DNA of 64,000 nt from Sorex araneus (GCF_027595985.1 NC_073304.1:146748746-146812745), one strand, 5' to 3'. Positions 10,448 through 22,888 are shown, numbered from the stretch's first letter. The notes: generated from the sequence alone by a model not told the origin. Numbers and translations are program-made.

Positions 10448-11666
10448 TGTAAAAAACTAAGGCTCGCCGAAGGGCGAGTGTACTCGCGGGCTCTCCGGGC
10501 GGCTCTGTCTCACCACCCGCGTCCGGTGCCCCGGAACCGCTGTGTGTGCTGTCGGTCAAAGGCAGGCGATGGAAGGAAGAAGGCCAGACTGGTTGCTCGA
10601 TCCGTTTATTTCATTCTCTCTCTCCACTTCTCTCTCTGCTTCTCTCCCGCTCTCGGTCTCTCTCTGGATCTGTGGATCTGGCCCCCGTGGATCTGGCCCC
10701 ATGGATCTGGCCCCCCAACCCACTCTTACAGCCTAGTTAAATCTCCACAGCATGAGGGGGCTGGGGCATACACATAGGTGTGGTCCCCATCAATAGGGTA
10801 AGGTTCCTTTTCCTTAGGGGATGCTTCTCCTAGGACTTAATTCTCTTTCAGCAGGAGGATCCACCCAAGGGCGGAGTCCCATGAATGTGTTTCTCTTCTC
10901 CTCAGCCAGCAAACAAATAAGAATTCATATTAATTATTTTGTATGGACACAATAAGAGATGCATTAAAGCTTATAGAATTGCTCTCCTGGGGCCATCTCA
11001 ATCTCAGACTACAGTGCTCAGGCCAGATCAGTCTTTCCTATCCCTGGCAGGGTCCCAGTCTCATAATTACTATTGGATCATGACAGCATTTGTCTATGAT
11101 CAAGCTCTTAACTTATAGTTAAGAATTAGGCACTTTGGCCAGGCCCATCTCGATGCCAGGGTAGCACATAACTCACCGCTTGCCCTGGATCCTTCCCGTC
11201 CCACGTCGAGGACCCTGCTTTGGGGTGCTAGGAACTGAGGGCAACTGAGGCTTAAGTGGAGAAAGCAGATGCCTGGGAGGGAATAATATTCGAGGCCAAT
11301 TAATTCCCAAGTTATAAAAACATAATATTGTCTTCTTGTGTCTATACAAAAATTTGAATAATTTTAAAAAAGTAAATTATTCAAAAGGCACAAGAAGAGG
11401 AGAAAGGCAATATTAACTTATCTAATATAAATTCAGTATCCTAGGAAAGTCTGACCTTAAAAATTAGCAGAGTCAGATTAAGGGAAAGCCGCGGATTAAC
11501 TGTTTTGGGGAAGAGAGCATAGAGAAGTGATTATAGCTAAACAAAGGGATGGGAGAGAATCTGGAACACCTTGATGGGTGTGACTGGGGTGAGCCTAAAC
11601 TCCGGGGAAAACCGGGACAAGCTACTTGTGGCAAGCAGGGAGAGGACAAAGTAATGTCATCCTACA
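10448..11666 (-). mobile_element. Solo LTR of an endogenous retrovirus (1.22 kb)
   Basis: Terminal TG and CA are present (TGT at 10448 and CCTACA at 11661-11666 on the plus strand). The 6-bp duplication CTCAAC flanks it at 10442-10447 and 11667-11672. A polyadenylation signal lies on the minus strand at 10605-10610. Length, TG/CA ends and a 6-bp duplication point to a class II (betaretrovirus-like) element. No internal viral sequence is next to it, so it is a solo LTR left by recombination between two LTRs. It is nearly identical in its U3 part to the opposite-strand LTR at 34707-35902. Confidence 0.95.
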
Positions 11667-11689
11667 CTCAACTATCAATAACTTTGTGG

Positions 11690-12640
11690 GGGTATGGTGC
11701 CACCCAGCAGGTCAATCCATACCTGCAGGGCAAATGCAGCAGCAGCCTGATGGTGCCTTCAGGCTCCCTGATACCCCCAAATTGCCGCTGTGCCTCTGGA
11801 CAAACTACTTGGGAACAAGTTTCCCGAGAAATTAAACGGCCAAAAATTAGGTATGTGGGAATCACACCCACAAACCACTTCCAGCTGAGCTATACAAGCT
11901 CATTTATTGGCCTTGCTTCAGAGTGCATTAATGGCCATGATTCAGACTCACAAATGAATCTTGGAGGATAGCACGCCACAGAGATATCTCCCCACCCTGT
12001 GCCAGGTTGATTTTACTGAGGCACCTTGGAAGGGGACAGGTGTGTCCCTCCGCCTGCCCCATATTAACCCTGGCAGCCACAAAGCTCCAGAACCCAATCA
12101 CCTCCACACTCACGGCCAACCTTCACAGCCTCATCTGAAGCCCCCCATGCATGAGCATGAATCTGCTGAAAAACCTGGGTACACGGGACCAGTGACTGAA
12201 AACTCCAGGCTTCATGGAGTTGAGTCAGAGATGAGTGACCTCTCTCTCTCTCCCTGCTCTTCTGATTTCCTGGCAGTCATGCCCAAGAACTGCCTCTGGG
12301 CGCCATGTAAGCTCATTACCAGCCATGATTCAGAGACTCACAAATGAATCTGGGAAGAGAGCAGCAGGCCACAGAGATGCCTCTAGAGCCCAAATATTTA
12401 AAAATTTTAGAATTCCAGGAGCATATGAACACTTTTGTGGCTGCGTGACACCTCATACTATTCATGGCAAGCAATACAAAATAAATTTTTAGCATTTGTC
12501 TAAGGGGCAGGCTGGGTGGTGGTGGGAAGATTCAAAGTATTGGTGGTGGGAAGGTGCAATGGTGGTGGGGTTGGTGTTGAAATATTGAATGTAAACAATT
12601 GTGAACAACTTTATGAAAAATTAATTTTTTTAATTTAAAA
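11690..12640 (+). mobile_element. L1-tailed composite retroelement
   Basis: The phrase CATGATTCAGA-CTCACAAATGAATC occurs at about 11936 and again at about 12326, about 390 bp apart. So the 5' part holds two related units. After them come ATACTATTCATGGCAAGCAATAC and a GGTGGTGGGAAG-rich 3' end with GTGAACAACTTTATGAAAAATTAA and an A/T-rich tail. Close relatives are at 37330-38094 and 43198-43858. No reading frame is conserved among the copies. Confidence 0.65.
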
Positions 12641-12711
12641 AATAATGCAGAGTTCGTGCCTGCTTCAATCAGCTTAATCAGTGGCTGTATAAATAGCAGT
12701 ACTTCTACATT

Positions 12712-13466
12712 GAGCCCAGAGTCTAAGCGCAACAAAGTTCCGCTTTGTGACTCTGGGCTCAACGGGACCTGCAAGCAAAGATCCTCTGCCTGCTTCCCCC
12801 AATCTCCAGTGACTCAGGGGTCACACCCATAAGTCTCCTCCTGCTGGCACCAGATAATCTCCTCATCGGCCACCCTCCAGAACTCACGGCTGCTTCTCTC
12901 AGAAGGGAACATAAAATGAGGCCCCCATAACCATGCCACCGGACTCCCCACCAGCCTGTTTCCACTAGGGGTGCTCCAGAGGGGGGTGGGTGAGAGCCCT
13001 CCCTGCACCAAGGGACCCAGCCCTGGCAGCTGACCTCTACTACCCAACTGCCGCCACACTCCAGGCCACTTTCCACATGCTCGGGCCGAGCCTCACGCAT
13101 GAGTGAACATATTTCTGGACTGACACATCACCCTAGAGGGAAATATATATATATATGTATATATATATGTATATATATATATATACTTTACATATATATA
13201 TATATATGCCTCTCTGAGAGCCCCGGCAAGCTCCTGAGAATATCCCGCCTGTACAGCGGAGCCTGGCAAGCTCCCCATGGTGTATTCAATATGTCAGAAA
13301 CAGTAACAATAGCAGGTCTCATTCCCCTGACCTGAAAGAAGCCTCCAATCATTGGGAAAGATGAGTAAGGAGAGGCTGCTAAAATCTCAGGGCTGGGATG
13401 AATGGAGATGTTACTGGTGCCCGCTCGAGTAAATTGATGAACAATGGGGTGACAGTGATACAGTGA
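12712..13466 (+). mobile_element. RTE-tailed composite element with a terminal hairpin and TA expansion
   Basis: Flanked by TACTTCTACATT at 12700-12711 and 13467-13478. It opens with a long inverted repeat (GAGCCCAGAGTC at 12712 pairing with GACTCTGGGCTC at 12749-12760). Next comes about 370 bp of unique-looking 5' module, part of which recurs at 22037-22320. Then follow a TA/TATG microsatellite (13141-13207), the SINE body (CAAGCTCC, GTCAGAAACAGTAAC) and an RTE 3' tail ending in GTGATACAGTGA. No coding potential was seen. Confidence 0.85.
13141..13207. repeat. TA-rich microsatellite
   Basis: TA repeats with occasional TG steps lie exactly where the 5' module of the surrounding element meets its SINE body. 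Confidence 0.95.
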
Positions 13467-13699
13467 TACTTCTACATTAAAAAAAAACAACTTTGTAAAT
13501 CACAGTTAAGTATAAAAATGTAAAACATAAACTAAGAAAAATTGTAAAATCATTTTATCGAGGTACTGTGATATACAGTACTGTAAAATATTTCTTTCAT
13601 TCAAACATTATTCTAACACCACACCCATTTCCCTCTATAATGTCCCTACGACCCTCCCATCCTCCCATCCTAATATAAACTCAGTTCTATAAACAAAAT

Positions 13700-13890
13700 C
13701 CCAAGCATTCTTGTTTTGTTTTGATTTTTTAAATTAAAGTATCAGGTGTGCTGACAGATATTTTCTTGTCTTTATATACCGCATTATGCTCACCACCAAA
13801 AGTGCAGTTTCCATAAACACAGGAAACGCTTCACAGGTTTGCTAATCCTCCTTACCAGGGCCATGCTCATCTCTGCATCTTCCTGACGTA
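13700..13890 (-). pseudogene. U6 snRNA pseudogene fused to an L1 3' end
   Basis: Read on the minus strand, 13890 to about 13815 follows U6 snRNA: the GAGCATGGCCCTGG region, a diverged AGGATTAGCAAACC stretch, and GTGAAGCGTTTCC at the 3' end. The 5' end is missing. The same strand continues at once into an L1 3' UTR (ACTTTTGGTGGTGAGCATAA, TATATAAAGACAAG, CAGCACACCTGATAC) and an A/T-rich tail near 13720. U6 joined upstream of a truncated L1 in the same orientation is the known product of template switching by the L1 reverse transcriptase. The U6 part is too diverged to be functional. Confidence 0.75.
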
Positions 13891-13899
13891 ATAGAGTGA

Positions 13900-15379
13900 T
13901 GCTGCCAGGACCCAGCATAGCACCCCGTCCCCCATCCCCATTTTACTGACAGGGATACATGTTCTTAGGAGGAGAATGACCATAGCTGTGTGACATCCTC
14001 AGCACCCTGACACAGCCAAGCAGGGTCTGAACACAGGGGTGGCTGCCAATCAGTGAGGCCAGATCTTCACCACGATGCACAGAGCAAGGGATAGCCCTGG
14101 ACAGATGCAGACCGGGGAGACACAGACAGTGGCAGGGGCAAGCTGTGTTCTGGGGTGGTGAGACATGGAAGGTTGAGGCTGATGTGGCCAGTGTTTGGCA
14201 GTCCCCTTGGAGAATCTCCTCCTTCCATAGCACCGTCCCCGATCTAACTCCGGTTTGCTTTTTGCAGATGGGAGAGGCCACCTCCTCTGCACTCCCGCAG
14301 TTCCCGACCCACATATCTGCTCCTTGCTTATCTCCCCCCGGAATATGCCAGTCTCGCCCACCAGTTCTGCTCGCACCCTGATGGCTCTACCAAGTGACTG
14401 CATAGCAAGGCTAAACGGAAGCCTTGGGTGCAAGCCCTTTCTCATCGCACAAAGGGATGGGGGATGCTTTGTGAAGGGAACAGCTTTCTCATCTCCTAGT
14501 CCTGGGAACTGTTCCTAAGGCTTGGCTCTCCGTAGATAGCTGTGGCTTCTGAGTTTGGTTGGAAGACATTTTTGAAGATTCTGATGGGCATTTTGCTGCT
14601 GCTGTGCCTGAACCAGATACCCACTGTGAGCAGACTCAGAGGGAAGGAAGCGAACAGGGTGTCTGGGTATCCTGAGTCTCTCCTACCCAGGTGCAGAAGA
14701 AACAGAGGCTTGATGACAACATCCAGGAGGGCCTGGAGGGAGGAGAATTTATCCACAAGGCCAGAACCAAGCAGTGCCAGTGGCTGTGGCTCTAAGGTTG
14801 TTCCTCCCTGGGAAGCTACTGCCATCCCAGGAGAACAAGCGGTAACAATTGAGCTCCTGCCCGGTGTTCAGGGCCCCTCAAAGGGTATCTCCAGCAACAT
14901 CCCTGGGCCATACAGTGTGACTGCAGAACCAGTCCTCCTCACCCCAGACTTCCCTTTGCAAGCAAACATTCTCCCTCCCACAGCCTTCTCTGCCAAAGAC
15001 AAATAGCCCAAGAAACACATAGAGTTTTGGTTGAGGAATTCTTCCCTAAATATCTGTTTGCTCTTATGCCCAATAAAGTCTATTTCTGTCTACGATTTTT
15101 CCTTTGGTTCAATCCTCATTTAACTGGCGTCCTGAAAGCTAAATAAGGCAAACAAGTTCTTTTCCTTGGGGGGTTCTGGGGGAGTGTGTATTGGGTGTGG
15201 GGGACTCCAGAACATTCCTGAACATCCTAGAACAGAATTCTGAAAAGAAAGAAACAAAGCAATGCTTCCAAACAAGATAAACATTTCCAGTTGTCACAGT
15301 CCATGCCATACTATACAGAGACCCGGGACCTGAGTCTTGGGTGCTCTCTTAGCCATGTAATTTAACCTCCTGGTAGTCT
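13900..15379. other. Single-copy DNA with a possible transcript end
   Basis: No repeat recognised. A 154-codon plus-strand frame (14542-15006) begins with a short hydrophobic stretch and is followed by CCCAATAAAG at about 15070 and a T/G-rich stretch. This could be the end of a transcript or a chance arrangement. I do not recognise the protein and see no splice structure that supports it. Confidence 0.3.
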
Positions 15380-15557
15380 TCTTTTTTCTTTCTTTCTTTT
15401 TAGACCACACCTAGCAGAATTTAGGAGCTACTCCTAGTTTGAAGTCAGGGATAACTCCTAAATATGCTCAGGAGACCATGTTCAGTACCAGGGGTAGAAC
15501 CTAGGTCACCTGCGTGCAAGGCAAGTGTCCTGCTCACTATTCTATCATTCTGGCCCC
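15380..15557 (-). mobile_element. SOR SINE, diverged
   Basis: Reverse-complement order with CTTTTTAGACCACACC, CTCAGGAGACCATG, GTAGAACCTAGGTCACCTGCG and TTCTGGCCCC. A CTTT-rich run takes the place of the usual A-tail. Confidence 0.8.
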
Positions 15558-18364
15558 TACTCTGACCTTATTTGTAAAGCATTCACCATCACCATGAGAG
15601 ATGGTGCCTATGGCATAGGCTTGTCGTGAGGATTAAATGAGTTCATGCATCCCTAAATTGAGTGTAGGGTCTGGCATTGGAGATCCAATGAATATTTACT
15701 CAAACTGGGATTTGTCCGAGGACAAAACAGACTCTTCTCAGCCCTGAAATCTCATGGGGGCTGAGGTGGTAGACTCTGAACTGGGAAAGCAGAGCGTAGA
15801 ATAAGCTGAGTGCCTCATGCTGTGGAGAAAGACAGAGCAGAGAAGCAGGGAGAGATTTCCGGCTGGGGAAGTCAGAAAGGATGGGTAGGGAGACCCTCTC
15901 AGAACACCAGCGGGAAAGACACAGGGAACTGTGTTCAGGCAGATAGAGGCAGTAAGCATAAAGCTTTGGAGGCAGCAGCTCATTCTGTGTTCTGAGTGGC
16001 GAGGGGTTCTCACTGCTTACCTGGCCCCCTGCTCTTAACTGTCTGTGGAGGCTGAGCCTGTGTCTCTGGCCTGGCTTTGAAAAAGACACAGGTGAGATCC
16101 AGGACTGGAGAGTTGTGCCCGCCACATCTTCCTCTTGGGGACGAGATCCCTAAGGGCAGTGACCTTGTCTCAGGCCATGGGCCCCCTCCACGCCTGCTGT
16201 CACTGATGGTGGTCTGCACAGACACATCAAGGGTTCTGCTCCTGTGCCACAGGCTGGAAGAGGGAAGGAAGGGCAGGGACTGATCAAAGTAAGAAAGGAG
16301 CTTTTCTCTAGGATCCCGAGCTTTGCAATATGGTGGGTGATTCTGGGTCAACACCCCGTGGCTCTAACGTGAATTTTGTCTCCAGCTTAGAAATGGGTAG
16401 TTGGTTTAACTGCAACCTTAACTTCTATTCTGATGTGCCTCCAAGCAACATGGAGACTTTCTGGTATGTGCCAGAACTGCTATTTCAGCGGGCAACAGTT
16501 TCTGTGCCCGCCAGGAAACCAGGTTTGGTGTGAAAATAGAAACTTCTCCTGGCATCCTGTGCTTGTTCTTGTGTAGAAAACAAGACCTGCCTAGAAAGTG
16601 GAGAGGAAGGGGCGCGGCTGGCGTGGGAGAACAACTGCCAAGTCTGCAAGCTATTTGCAGGCAGTGCTGAGAGTCAGGCTTCCACAGAAAATGAGGAGAC
16701 AATAATCCCAGCACGTGGGATTATGGTCAGGATTATAGACCATGTCCTAGTACAAATGCTCCCATTGGGGGTTTGGTAAATATCAGTTCCTTTCTCTCTC
16801 CATTCCGGACTCAGGAACACAGTGCTCCAGACTGATCTTTCCCCCATCAGCTCAGAAGGGGGGAGGGGAAGGACCTGCTGTGTGAGATGTAAGCCCCGGG
16901 GGACAAGCCCCCACAGGAACTGGGCTGCTGGGTCTCCCTGGGAGGACAAGAGGAGGTGTAAGCCTCAGAGCTCCCGGCATGCATTCACGAGGGGTGAGCC
17001 TCCAGAATGGGTGGTGCAGCAAAATAAGACACAGTATCACCTGCCCAGGGACAGAAATCACAGGCCACACTTGGCAAGTGGAGGGGTGTAAGGTCTCTTG
17101 CAGCTTTCCAACCTCTTAATTCTAGTCTTTCTCCCCAAGAGAGCATATAAGATTCAGTTTTGGTGACACGTGTCAGAATCTCACTGCAGAGAGCAAAAGG
17201 AAGAATGTATTTGTCCCACAATCTTCAGAATCCTGAAGGACTAAGCCATATGGAAAGCATGGGTGTGGCTGGAACAAGAGGCCTGAAATGCCTCCTAACG
17301 GTTTCTCTCTTGGCCTGATTATCCCTGCCTGGCCCCCTGCACCTGCAGTGTGGCCTTCTGAAAACAGGACTGGCAGTAACTTTTCCCACGGGAAAAGTTT
17401 GACCTTGATTTTCACCAAGAGAATAAAAAGTCCAATGGTTCACCTTGAGTAGGGACCCATCTTTAGGATAGTTATCTCTGACTAGCAAAATAGGGTGCAA
17501 TCATGCAAGACTCAGGGCCCTCTTGCACGGGGTCCACACGGCTGAGAACCTGGGGGATGCACAATTCTAATGATGTCCGTAGCTCATGGCTCATGAGTCA
17601 TCTTGGAAACTAAAGGCTTTACGGGCTCTGGTGGTCACTTGAGAGGTTCATGCATCTTCAGAAGGGTGCAGTCCTCGAGCTCTGATGGGCAGAGAATGAG
17701 CTGGGCCCAGGGCTTCCTGTGGCAGAAGGGGGCAAGGCTCTAAAGGAATATACGCAGCTTCATGAGGGGCCATGTCAGCAACTGCTGTCTGTCATCCATT
17801 TGCGTTCTCTACCCCGGGGCTCTGTCTCTCTGGGTTGCTCTTGCATAGTGGACACAGGGAGAGTGCTTGGTTACCCTTGAGTCAATTGTATGCCCACAGT
17901 CAACCAACCATTGGTGCATCTGGCAGAGACACATCAAACAATTCCTATCTCTTCCAACTTCTCTGGAAGAGTTATTTTCTGGATTACCACACCTTCTATC
18001 TCTCTCAGAAAGAACCAGTCCACGCTCTTCCTCTGCTCATCAAAGCATGTGTATACTCTCCTGAAAAGAAGGCAGTAATAACCATAAGATACTGATATAA
18101 CAACAATAAAAGTCAGGAAAAAAAGCAAGAAGGACATAGGTAAGTTTGTAGAAATAGTCATACCAACAAAAAAGTTAGATACAAAGTAAAAAAAGTATTG
18201 AAGTGCAATGAAAGAATAAAGTAAGTAAATTCATAATTTTACAATTATTTATGTTTTGGGGGTAAGGAAAATAAGTTTATTTTATACTTGCACAAAGATC
18301 TATCCTAAATATTAGTATTTTTTTCTTCTGGTGACCTTTGCAACTTTGGAAATGATTTTTGCCA
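15558..18364. other. Single-copy DNA
   Basis: About 2.8 kb without recognised repeats. The open frames (up to 141 codons) lie on both strands, overlap one another and show no known domains. No CpG-rich promoter-like segment stands out. Confidence 0.4.
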
Positions 18365-18505
18365 AAAGTAATCTTTGTAGGACACAAGAGGTGCATGGCT
18401 AGTGTGTGAGGTCCTGAGATTGATACCCAATACCACCTGCCTGCCCCCAGCCCCACTGAGGTCCACCAATGAAGCCTTGGTGATCCCTGAGCACCACTGA
18501 TCTAG
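18365..18505 (+). mobile_element. Degraded tRNA-derived SINE, uncertain
   Basis: GAGGTCCTGAGATTGATACCC resembles a box B region, and TGATCCCTGAGCACCACTG resembles a SINE body, but the head is barely readable. Confidence 0.4.
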
Positions 18506-18845
18506 CATTGTGGAAGAGGTCCCTAGAAAAGATTAATCTTTGCATACTTATGCTCAATAAGCAATAGTAAAAAGATATGGCCTTTGAACTTTGGCTCACT
18601 TTGGCTAAACAATAGGCCTCTGCAATTCTGTGTTATTTTTGCTTCTCTTGAATCTCCTGCTCAGGTCTGGGTATACAATACAATAAACAGGCACACAAAA
18701 CGGGTTTGTATGATTTCAAACTGTTAGGAGTTTACCTGAAAGGAACATCAGCGGCTCAGTCCATGTGTCATGGGTCACAACTGGGAGTTCTCTGCACTAA
18801 CTTATATGTAGGATGCACATTATTAAGGGTGTCATTAAAATGCAC

Positions 18846-19428
18846 CCCAAGCAGAGCCCCGGCAGCTGAAGACCTCCAGAACCCAGCCACAGCCATGTTC
18901 AAGGCCCCTCTCAACACGTTTGGAAGAGCTTCACACATGAAGGAACCAGCAGAGGAACCCAGGTATGGGGGACCCAGGGCTGGGATCTCCAAGCCTGCTT
19001 GGATTGGGACTGGGCCTCCTCCACCCAGACCCCCTATCTTCCAGTAGTTTGGCAGCCACACCCACAAACTGCGCCCATCAATGGCCAAGATCCAGAGACT
19101 ATAAAACAACACTCCTGGAAGCGCGAGGCTGTGCGACCTCTTATAGCCTAGTTCTCCTTCTCAGAAACCTGGCAAGGTACCGAGAGCATCCTGCCCACAC
19201 GGCAGAGCCTGGCAAGCTCTCTGTGGTATATTCAATATGCCAAATACAGTAACAATAATAGGGCTCATTCCCTGACCCTGAAAGAGCCTCCAATGCGGCA
19301 CTGCTGTGAAGACCAAGTAAAGAGAGGCTTCTAAAATCTCAGGGGTAGGACGAATGGAGTTGTTACTGGTGCCCGCTCAAGCAAATCAATGATCAGCAGG
19401 ATGACAGTGATGCAGTGATACAGTGATT
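18846..19428 (+). mobile_element. RTE-tailed composite element
   Basis: The 5' module starts CCAAGCAGAGCCCCGGCAGC and is shared with the minus-strand element at 46666-47223. The SINE body follows (GGCAAGGTACCGAGAG, CAATATGCCAAATACAG), then the RTE tail (GTTACTGGTGCCCGCTC, GATGACAGTGATGCAG). Possible eroded target duplications are ATTAAAATGCACC before it and ACTAAAACTCACC after it. Confidence 0.8.
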
Positions 19429-19441
19429 ACTAAAACTCACC

Positions 19442-21650
19442 AGTAATGCAGCAACTGTTTAGAAGTTAAACCAACAAAAGGTTTTTAAAAAAAATTTTAG
19501 GAAAGAGTACTTTATCACCAACATTATTTAGCACATAAATAAAAGTAGATTTATTTCCAATGGATTTCATTGTTGCTTTTTAACCTCTTTGCAGAATTCC
19601 TTATTGCCTGCACCCAGGGCCGTCTCTCCATCTTCCCAGTCCTTGGTTCACTGATGCATCCAGCTATCGTGGTGGGGCTGGTGGGGAGGTGCATGGAAAG
19701 TAGAGACCAGGACTCTCGGTTCACCTTGGCTTTTAGGTGAAGTGTGTATACAGAAGGGGAACTGATACTCCCTATGGAGTCTATTAGAGTCTCCTACATT
19801 GTTTAACTTAACACAGACACATACATGAACACATGCCATGGAATTCCTCCCGTTAGTAGGATGCTCCTGCACGATATGGTCTGGTGTGTGCACATATAAA
19901 CACACCTGAAATTCAGTGCAGTCGTAGGCTGCTCCTCCCAGAGCCACCATTCTTTGGGCCACTGAGCAAATGGAGCTGCTAAGAATATAGCTTCTCGTGC
20001 AAACTGATGCCAACACAACTTCTCCTATCTTACTGATACTCCTCTGTCAGCCCTTGTCTTTGTTTACACTGATTGCATAATCACTTCTGGGTTATGTTGA
20101 ATTCAGTTGCTGGTCAGCAGGTGGGCACTACCAAGTATTGAAGCAGGAAGATGGAGATGTTGCTTCCTTCCAGATGGTGAAAGTAGGGTGAGGTGAAGAA
20201 TGTATCTGAAGGACTTCCATTCCCCTGATTTTTCTGTTCCCTCCCATATATCACAATTTCCATTGACAGGAGTCTACTTGTTGCTGATGGTAATATTTCC
20301 ATAAATGAAACCAAGTAGCTTTGTAAAAGTGATGGCATAATTCAACAGCCTTAATAGTTCATTGCTGAATTTGGGTTTTTGTTGTCTTAAGTGGTTCATG
20401 GACTCATAATAAGGGCTTGACTTCAAATTGATTTTCATAGCAAAGGCCTGGACACCTATCTACTGTTCTCTTATGGTATATTGTTCTATGTCTCAATGCA
20501 GTCGGAAGCCACCATCTCACCCTGTGATCTCAACCTTTGGGGGGGGGGCATTTTCCCAAGAAGTGGTCAGGAGGCAGGAGGACCCCACTGGTGGTTCCGG
20601 GTCAACTAGACTGATGGTTCCATTCAAGGGCCCAAGGATATGATTCTGCCTGGGCCTGGGGTGCTGGGGACACTTGGACCACCCTAGCAGTGATGGAGGT
20701 TGGGAGGGCTCTAGGGCTGCACCTGGCCATGCTGGGGAGGGGTCACTTCCAAGTCTACATATAGAAATTCTGGGAGGACCATGTGTTTCTGGGGAATAAC
20801 CCTGGGTTAGATGCATTCCCTAAATACTGTGCTCTTTCCCAGTGTTTCAGCCTTTCTTGGGTCCTTCTGACTGCTTTATGGTAGCAGCTATTGGGTTTCT
20901 TATCCAAACTTTACCTCTTGCGTGGTCCCAGATGATCAGAAGAAGTACACTGATGCTTGCCACTTTTAACCCATGTTACAAGTGTCCTGTCTGAATACAG
21001 GACAGTAGCTTACCTCAACACAACGACCTGTTTAATTTTCTTCAAAGGTCTGAAATTCACAAGGTACTCTCTAGAACTGATTATGAATCATTTAACCTTT
21101 CTTCAAAAGTACTAAATCTAACTGAAATTGATTTCAGTAAAAGTTAAGGTGGAGGATATTTATTGAAAAATACTGGGGCATTGACAGCTGGTGTCAAAGG
21201 ATCAGCTCACCAGTGGGCAGGGGAGGTGCTAGGACCTATGGAAGTGCTTGGTGGCAGGAAGATATGAATATTGCCCCTTATTTGGCCTTCTGTCTGGGGT
21301 CTTCTGTTCCTGTCAATCTGCCTCACTGTTGCTCTGCAGAGAATTTGCAATCGACCTCGGTTAGACCGGAGGGATAGCCCATACAGATTTGAGCTGTACC
21401 AGAGAGGGGGCAGTTCCAGGGACAGACAGCACACCAGAGGAAAAATTTCAGAAGAAGGCATTCATTTGTGTGACCCTGAGACTCTTCCTGGGATCCTTAG
21501 TTCCCAAAGCACTCTCTCGGCTCCATCCCCTCTTGTTCATCTGTGTCTGAGCTTGGTTACTCGCCTTTCACTGTATGTTTCTACACACAAATTCCATCTC
21601 CTCAGCCATATTTCAACCTGCATAAAGGCAGGATACATATATTTCATTTT
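19442..21650. other. Single-copy DNA
   Basis: About 2.2 kb, apart from a nine-base G run near 20540. No gene recognised. Frames up to 128 codons have no known domain. Confidence 0.4.
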
Positions 21651-21960
21651 CTTTTAAAAATTTTTTTTATTCTATCTTAATTCAGAATATTTGATTATGT
21701 TTAATATTCAAACACCAATCCCACCACCATTACACCTTCCCCCCACCAAATTCAGGATGTTTCCATCCCAAACCCCAATCCCTATCCCAATACACACCCA
21801 AAAGAATGCATTTCATATTGTCTGTTATGAAGAACTGCTGAACATGCTTACAAAAAAGTAGTCATATAGGAAACTGTGAAGATTGTTCTATTTTGACAGA
21901 GCCATTAACACATCCTATAGGATATCACCATGTTGCTACAGTTTGAGTGATGTTAGCTTT
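21651..21960 (-). mobile_element. L1-type 3' end
   Basis: The left end is A/T-rich (an A-tail read in reverse). It is followed by ATATTCAAACACCAATCCCACC and a C-rich block, the reverse complement of the GGTGGTGGG 3' UTR signature found in the plus-strand elements. Confidence 0.65.
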
Positions 21961-22036
21961 GGTCTATATATCTGAAAATATGCATATATATATTTCCCTC
22001 TATGATTTGTTGCCTACTATCTGAGCCCCATCAACC

Positions 22037-22320
22037 GTGGTGTGGCAATTATGGAGAATGGGTAGGGAGTGTCTTATGATGTGTCGCGCAGCCGTGAAAG
22101 CGATCACACAGTCCAGAAATATGTTCATCATGTGTGAAGCTCAGCCCGAGCATGTGGGGAGCGGCCTTGAGCATGGTGGCGGTTGGGTTGTGAAGGTCGA
22201 CTGCCCAAGGTTGGGTCCCTTGGGGCAGGGAGGGCTCTCACTTGCCCCCCTCTGGGGTGCTCCGAGTGAAAACAGCCTGGCGTGGAGTCCAGTGGCATGG
22301 CTATGAAGGCTTCATTTTAT
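22037..22320 (-). mobile_element. Fragment of the 12712-type composite module
   Basis: The reverse complement matches 12760-13130: CAGAAATATGTTCATCATG, AGCCCGAGCATGTGG, CAGGGAGGGCTCTCAC, GGGTGCTCC, GCATGGCTATGA, CATTTTATGTTC. No RTE tail is attached, so it is a partial copy. Confidence 0.65.
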
Positions 22321-22576
22321 GTTCACATACCTTCCATTTTCTCTGGCATATCCATATCTAATATGTTGCTCCCTCACACACATCAGTAAAATTGCAACTG
22401 ATGAAGACAGTTGTAACAGGCAGCTTAGATGACAGCATTTGGCAAGTTTCTGAATGTGTCTTTGATTAAAAAAAACTAAACCAGCAACCTGCAAACGGTA
22501 GTATAAAAATAGATAATCCATTTAGATAATATTTAAATGGTTATATAAGTAGAGTTTAGGTTTTGTTTTTATTTAA

Positions 22577-22655
22577 TTTGTGGGGCCATAAATGGCACCC
22601 AGGGTCTCATACATGTAGGGTAGGTGACCAACCACTGAATCATATCTCTAGCACT
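22577..22655 (-). mobile_element. Short tRNA-Ala-like SINE fragment
   Basis: The minus strand reads a tRNA-like stretch with a box A of the type TGGTTGGTCACC and a degraded box B before GGGTGCCATTTATGG. It resembles the simple tRNA-Ala-derived class rather than SOR. Confidence 0.45.
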
Positions 22656-22720
22656 TTATTATTATTATTATTATTATTATTATCATCATCATCTTCATTG
22701 GCATTACTATTATTATTATG
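22655..22720. repeat. ATT / ATC microsatellite
   Basis: About twelve ATT units pass into ATC units and then ATT again. It sits between the short SINE fragment and an old SOR copy. Confidence 0.9.
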
Positions 22721-22888
22721 GCCCAGAGCTTAGGGCTTATTCCTGGCTCTGCACTCAGGGATCATTCCTGATGGTGCTCAATGGTCACTGCTGGTAGTGC
22801 TCAGAAGGACTACATGTGGTGGCTGAGATGGTACCTGGGCTCCCGCGTGCAGAGCCTGTGTTCAGCCTATGAGTATCTCTCTTGCCTG
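22721..22888 (-). mobile_element. Old SOR SINE
   Basis: CTTATTCCTGGCTCTGCACT, ATTCCTGATGGTGCTCA and a decayed box B region are readable in reverse-complement order. Confidence 0.7.

Noticed and set aside
10430..10777. Cysteine/arginine-rich frame that could pass for a small protein
   Set aside because: Lies wholly in the antisense of a solo LTR (U5/R region); the similar frame at 35636 is the other LTR.
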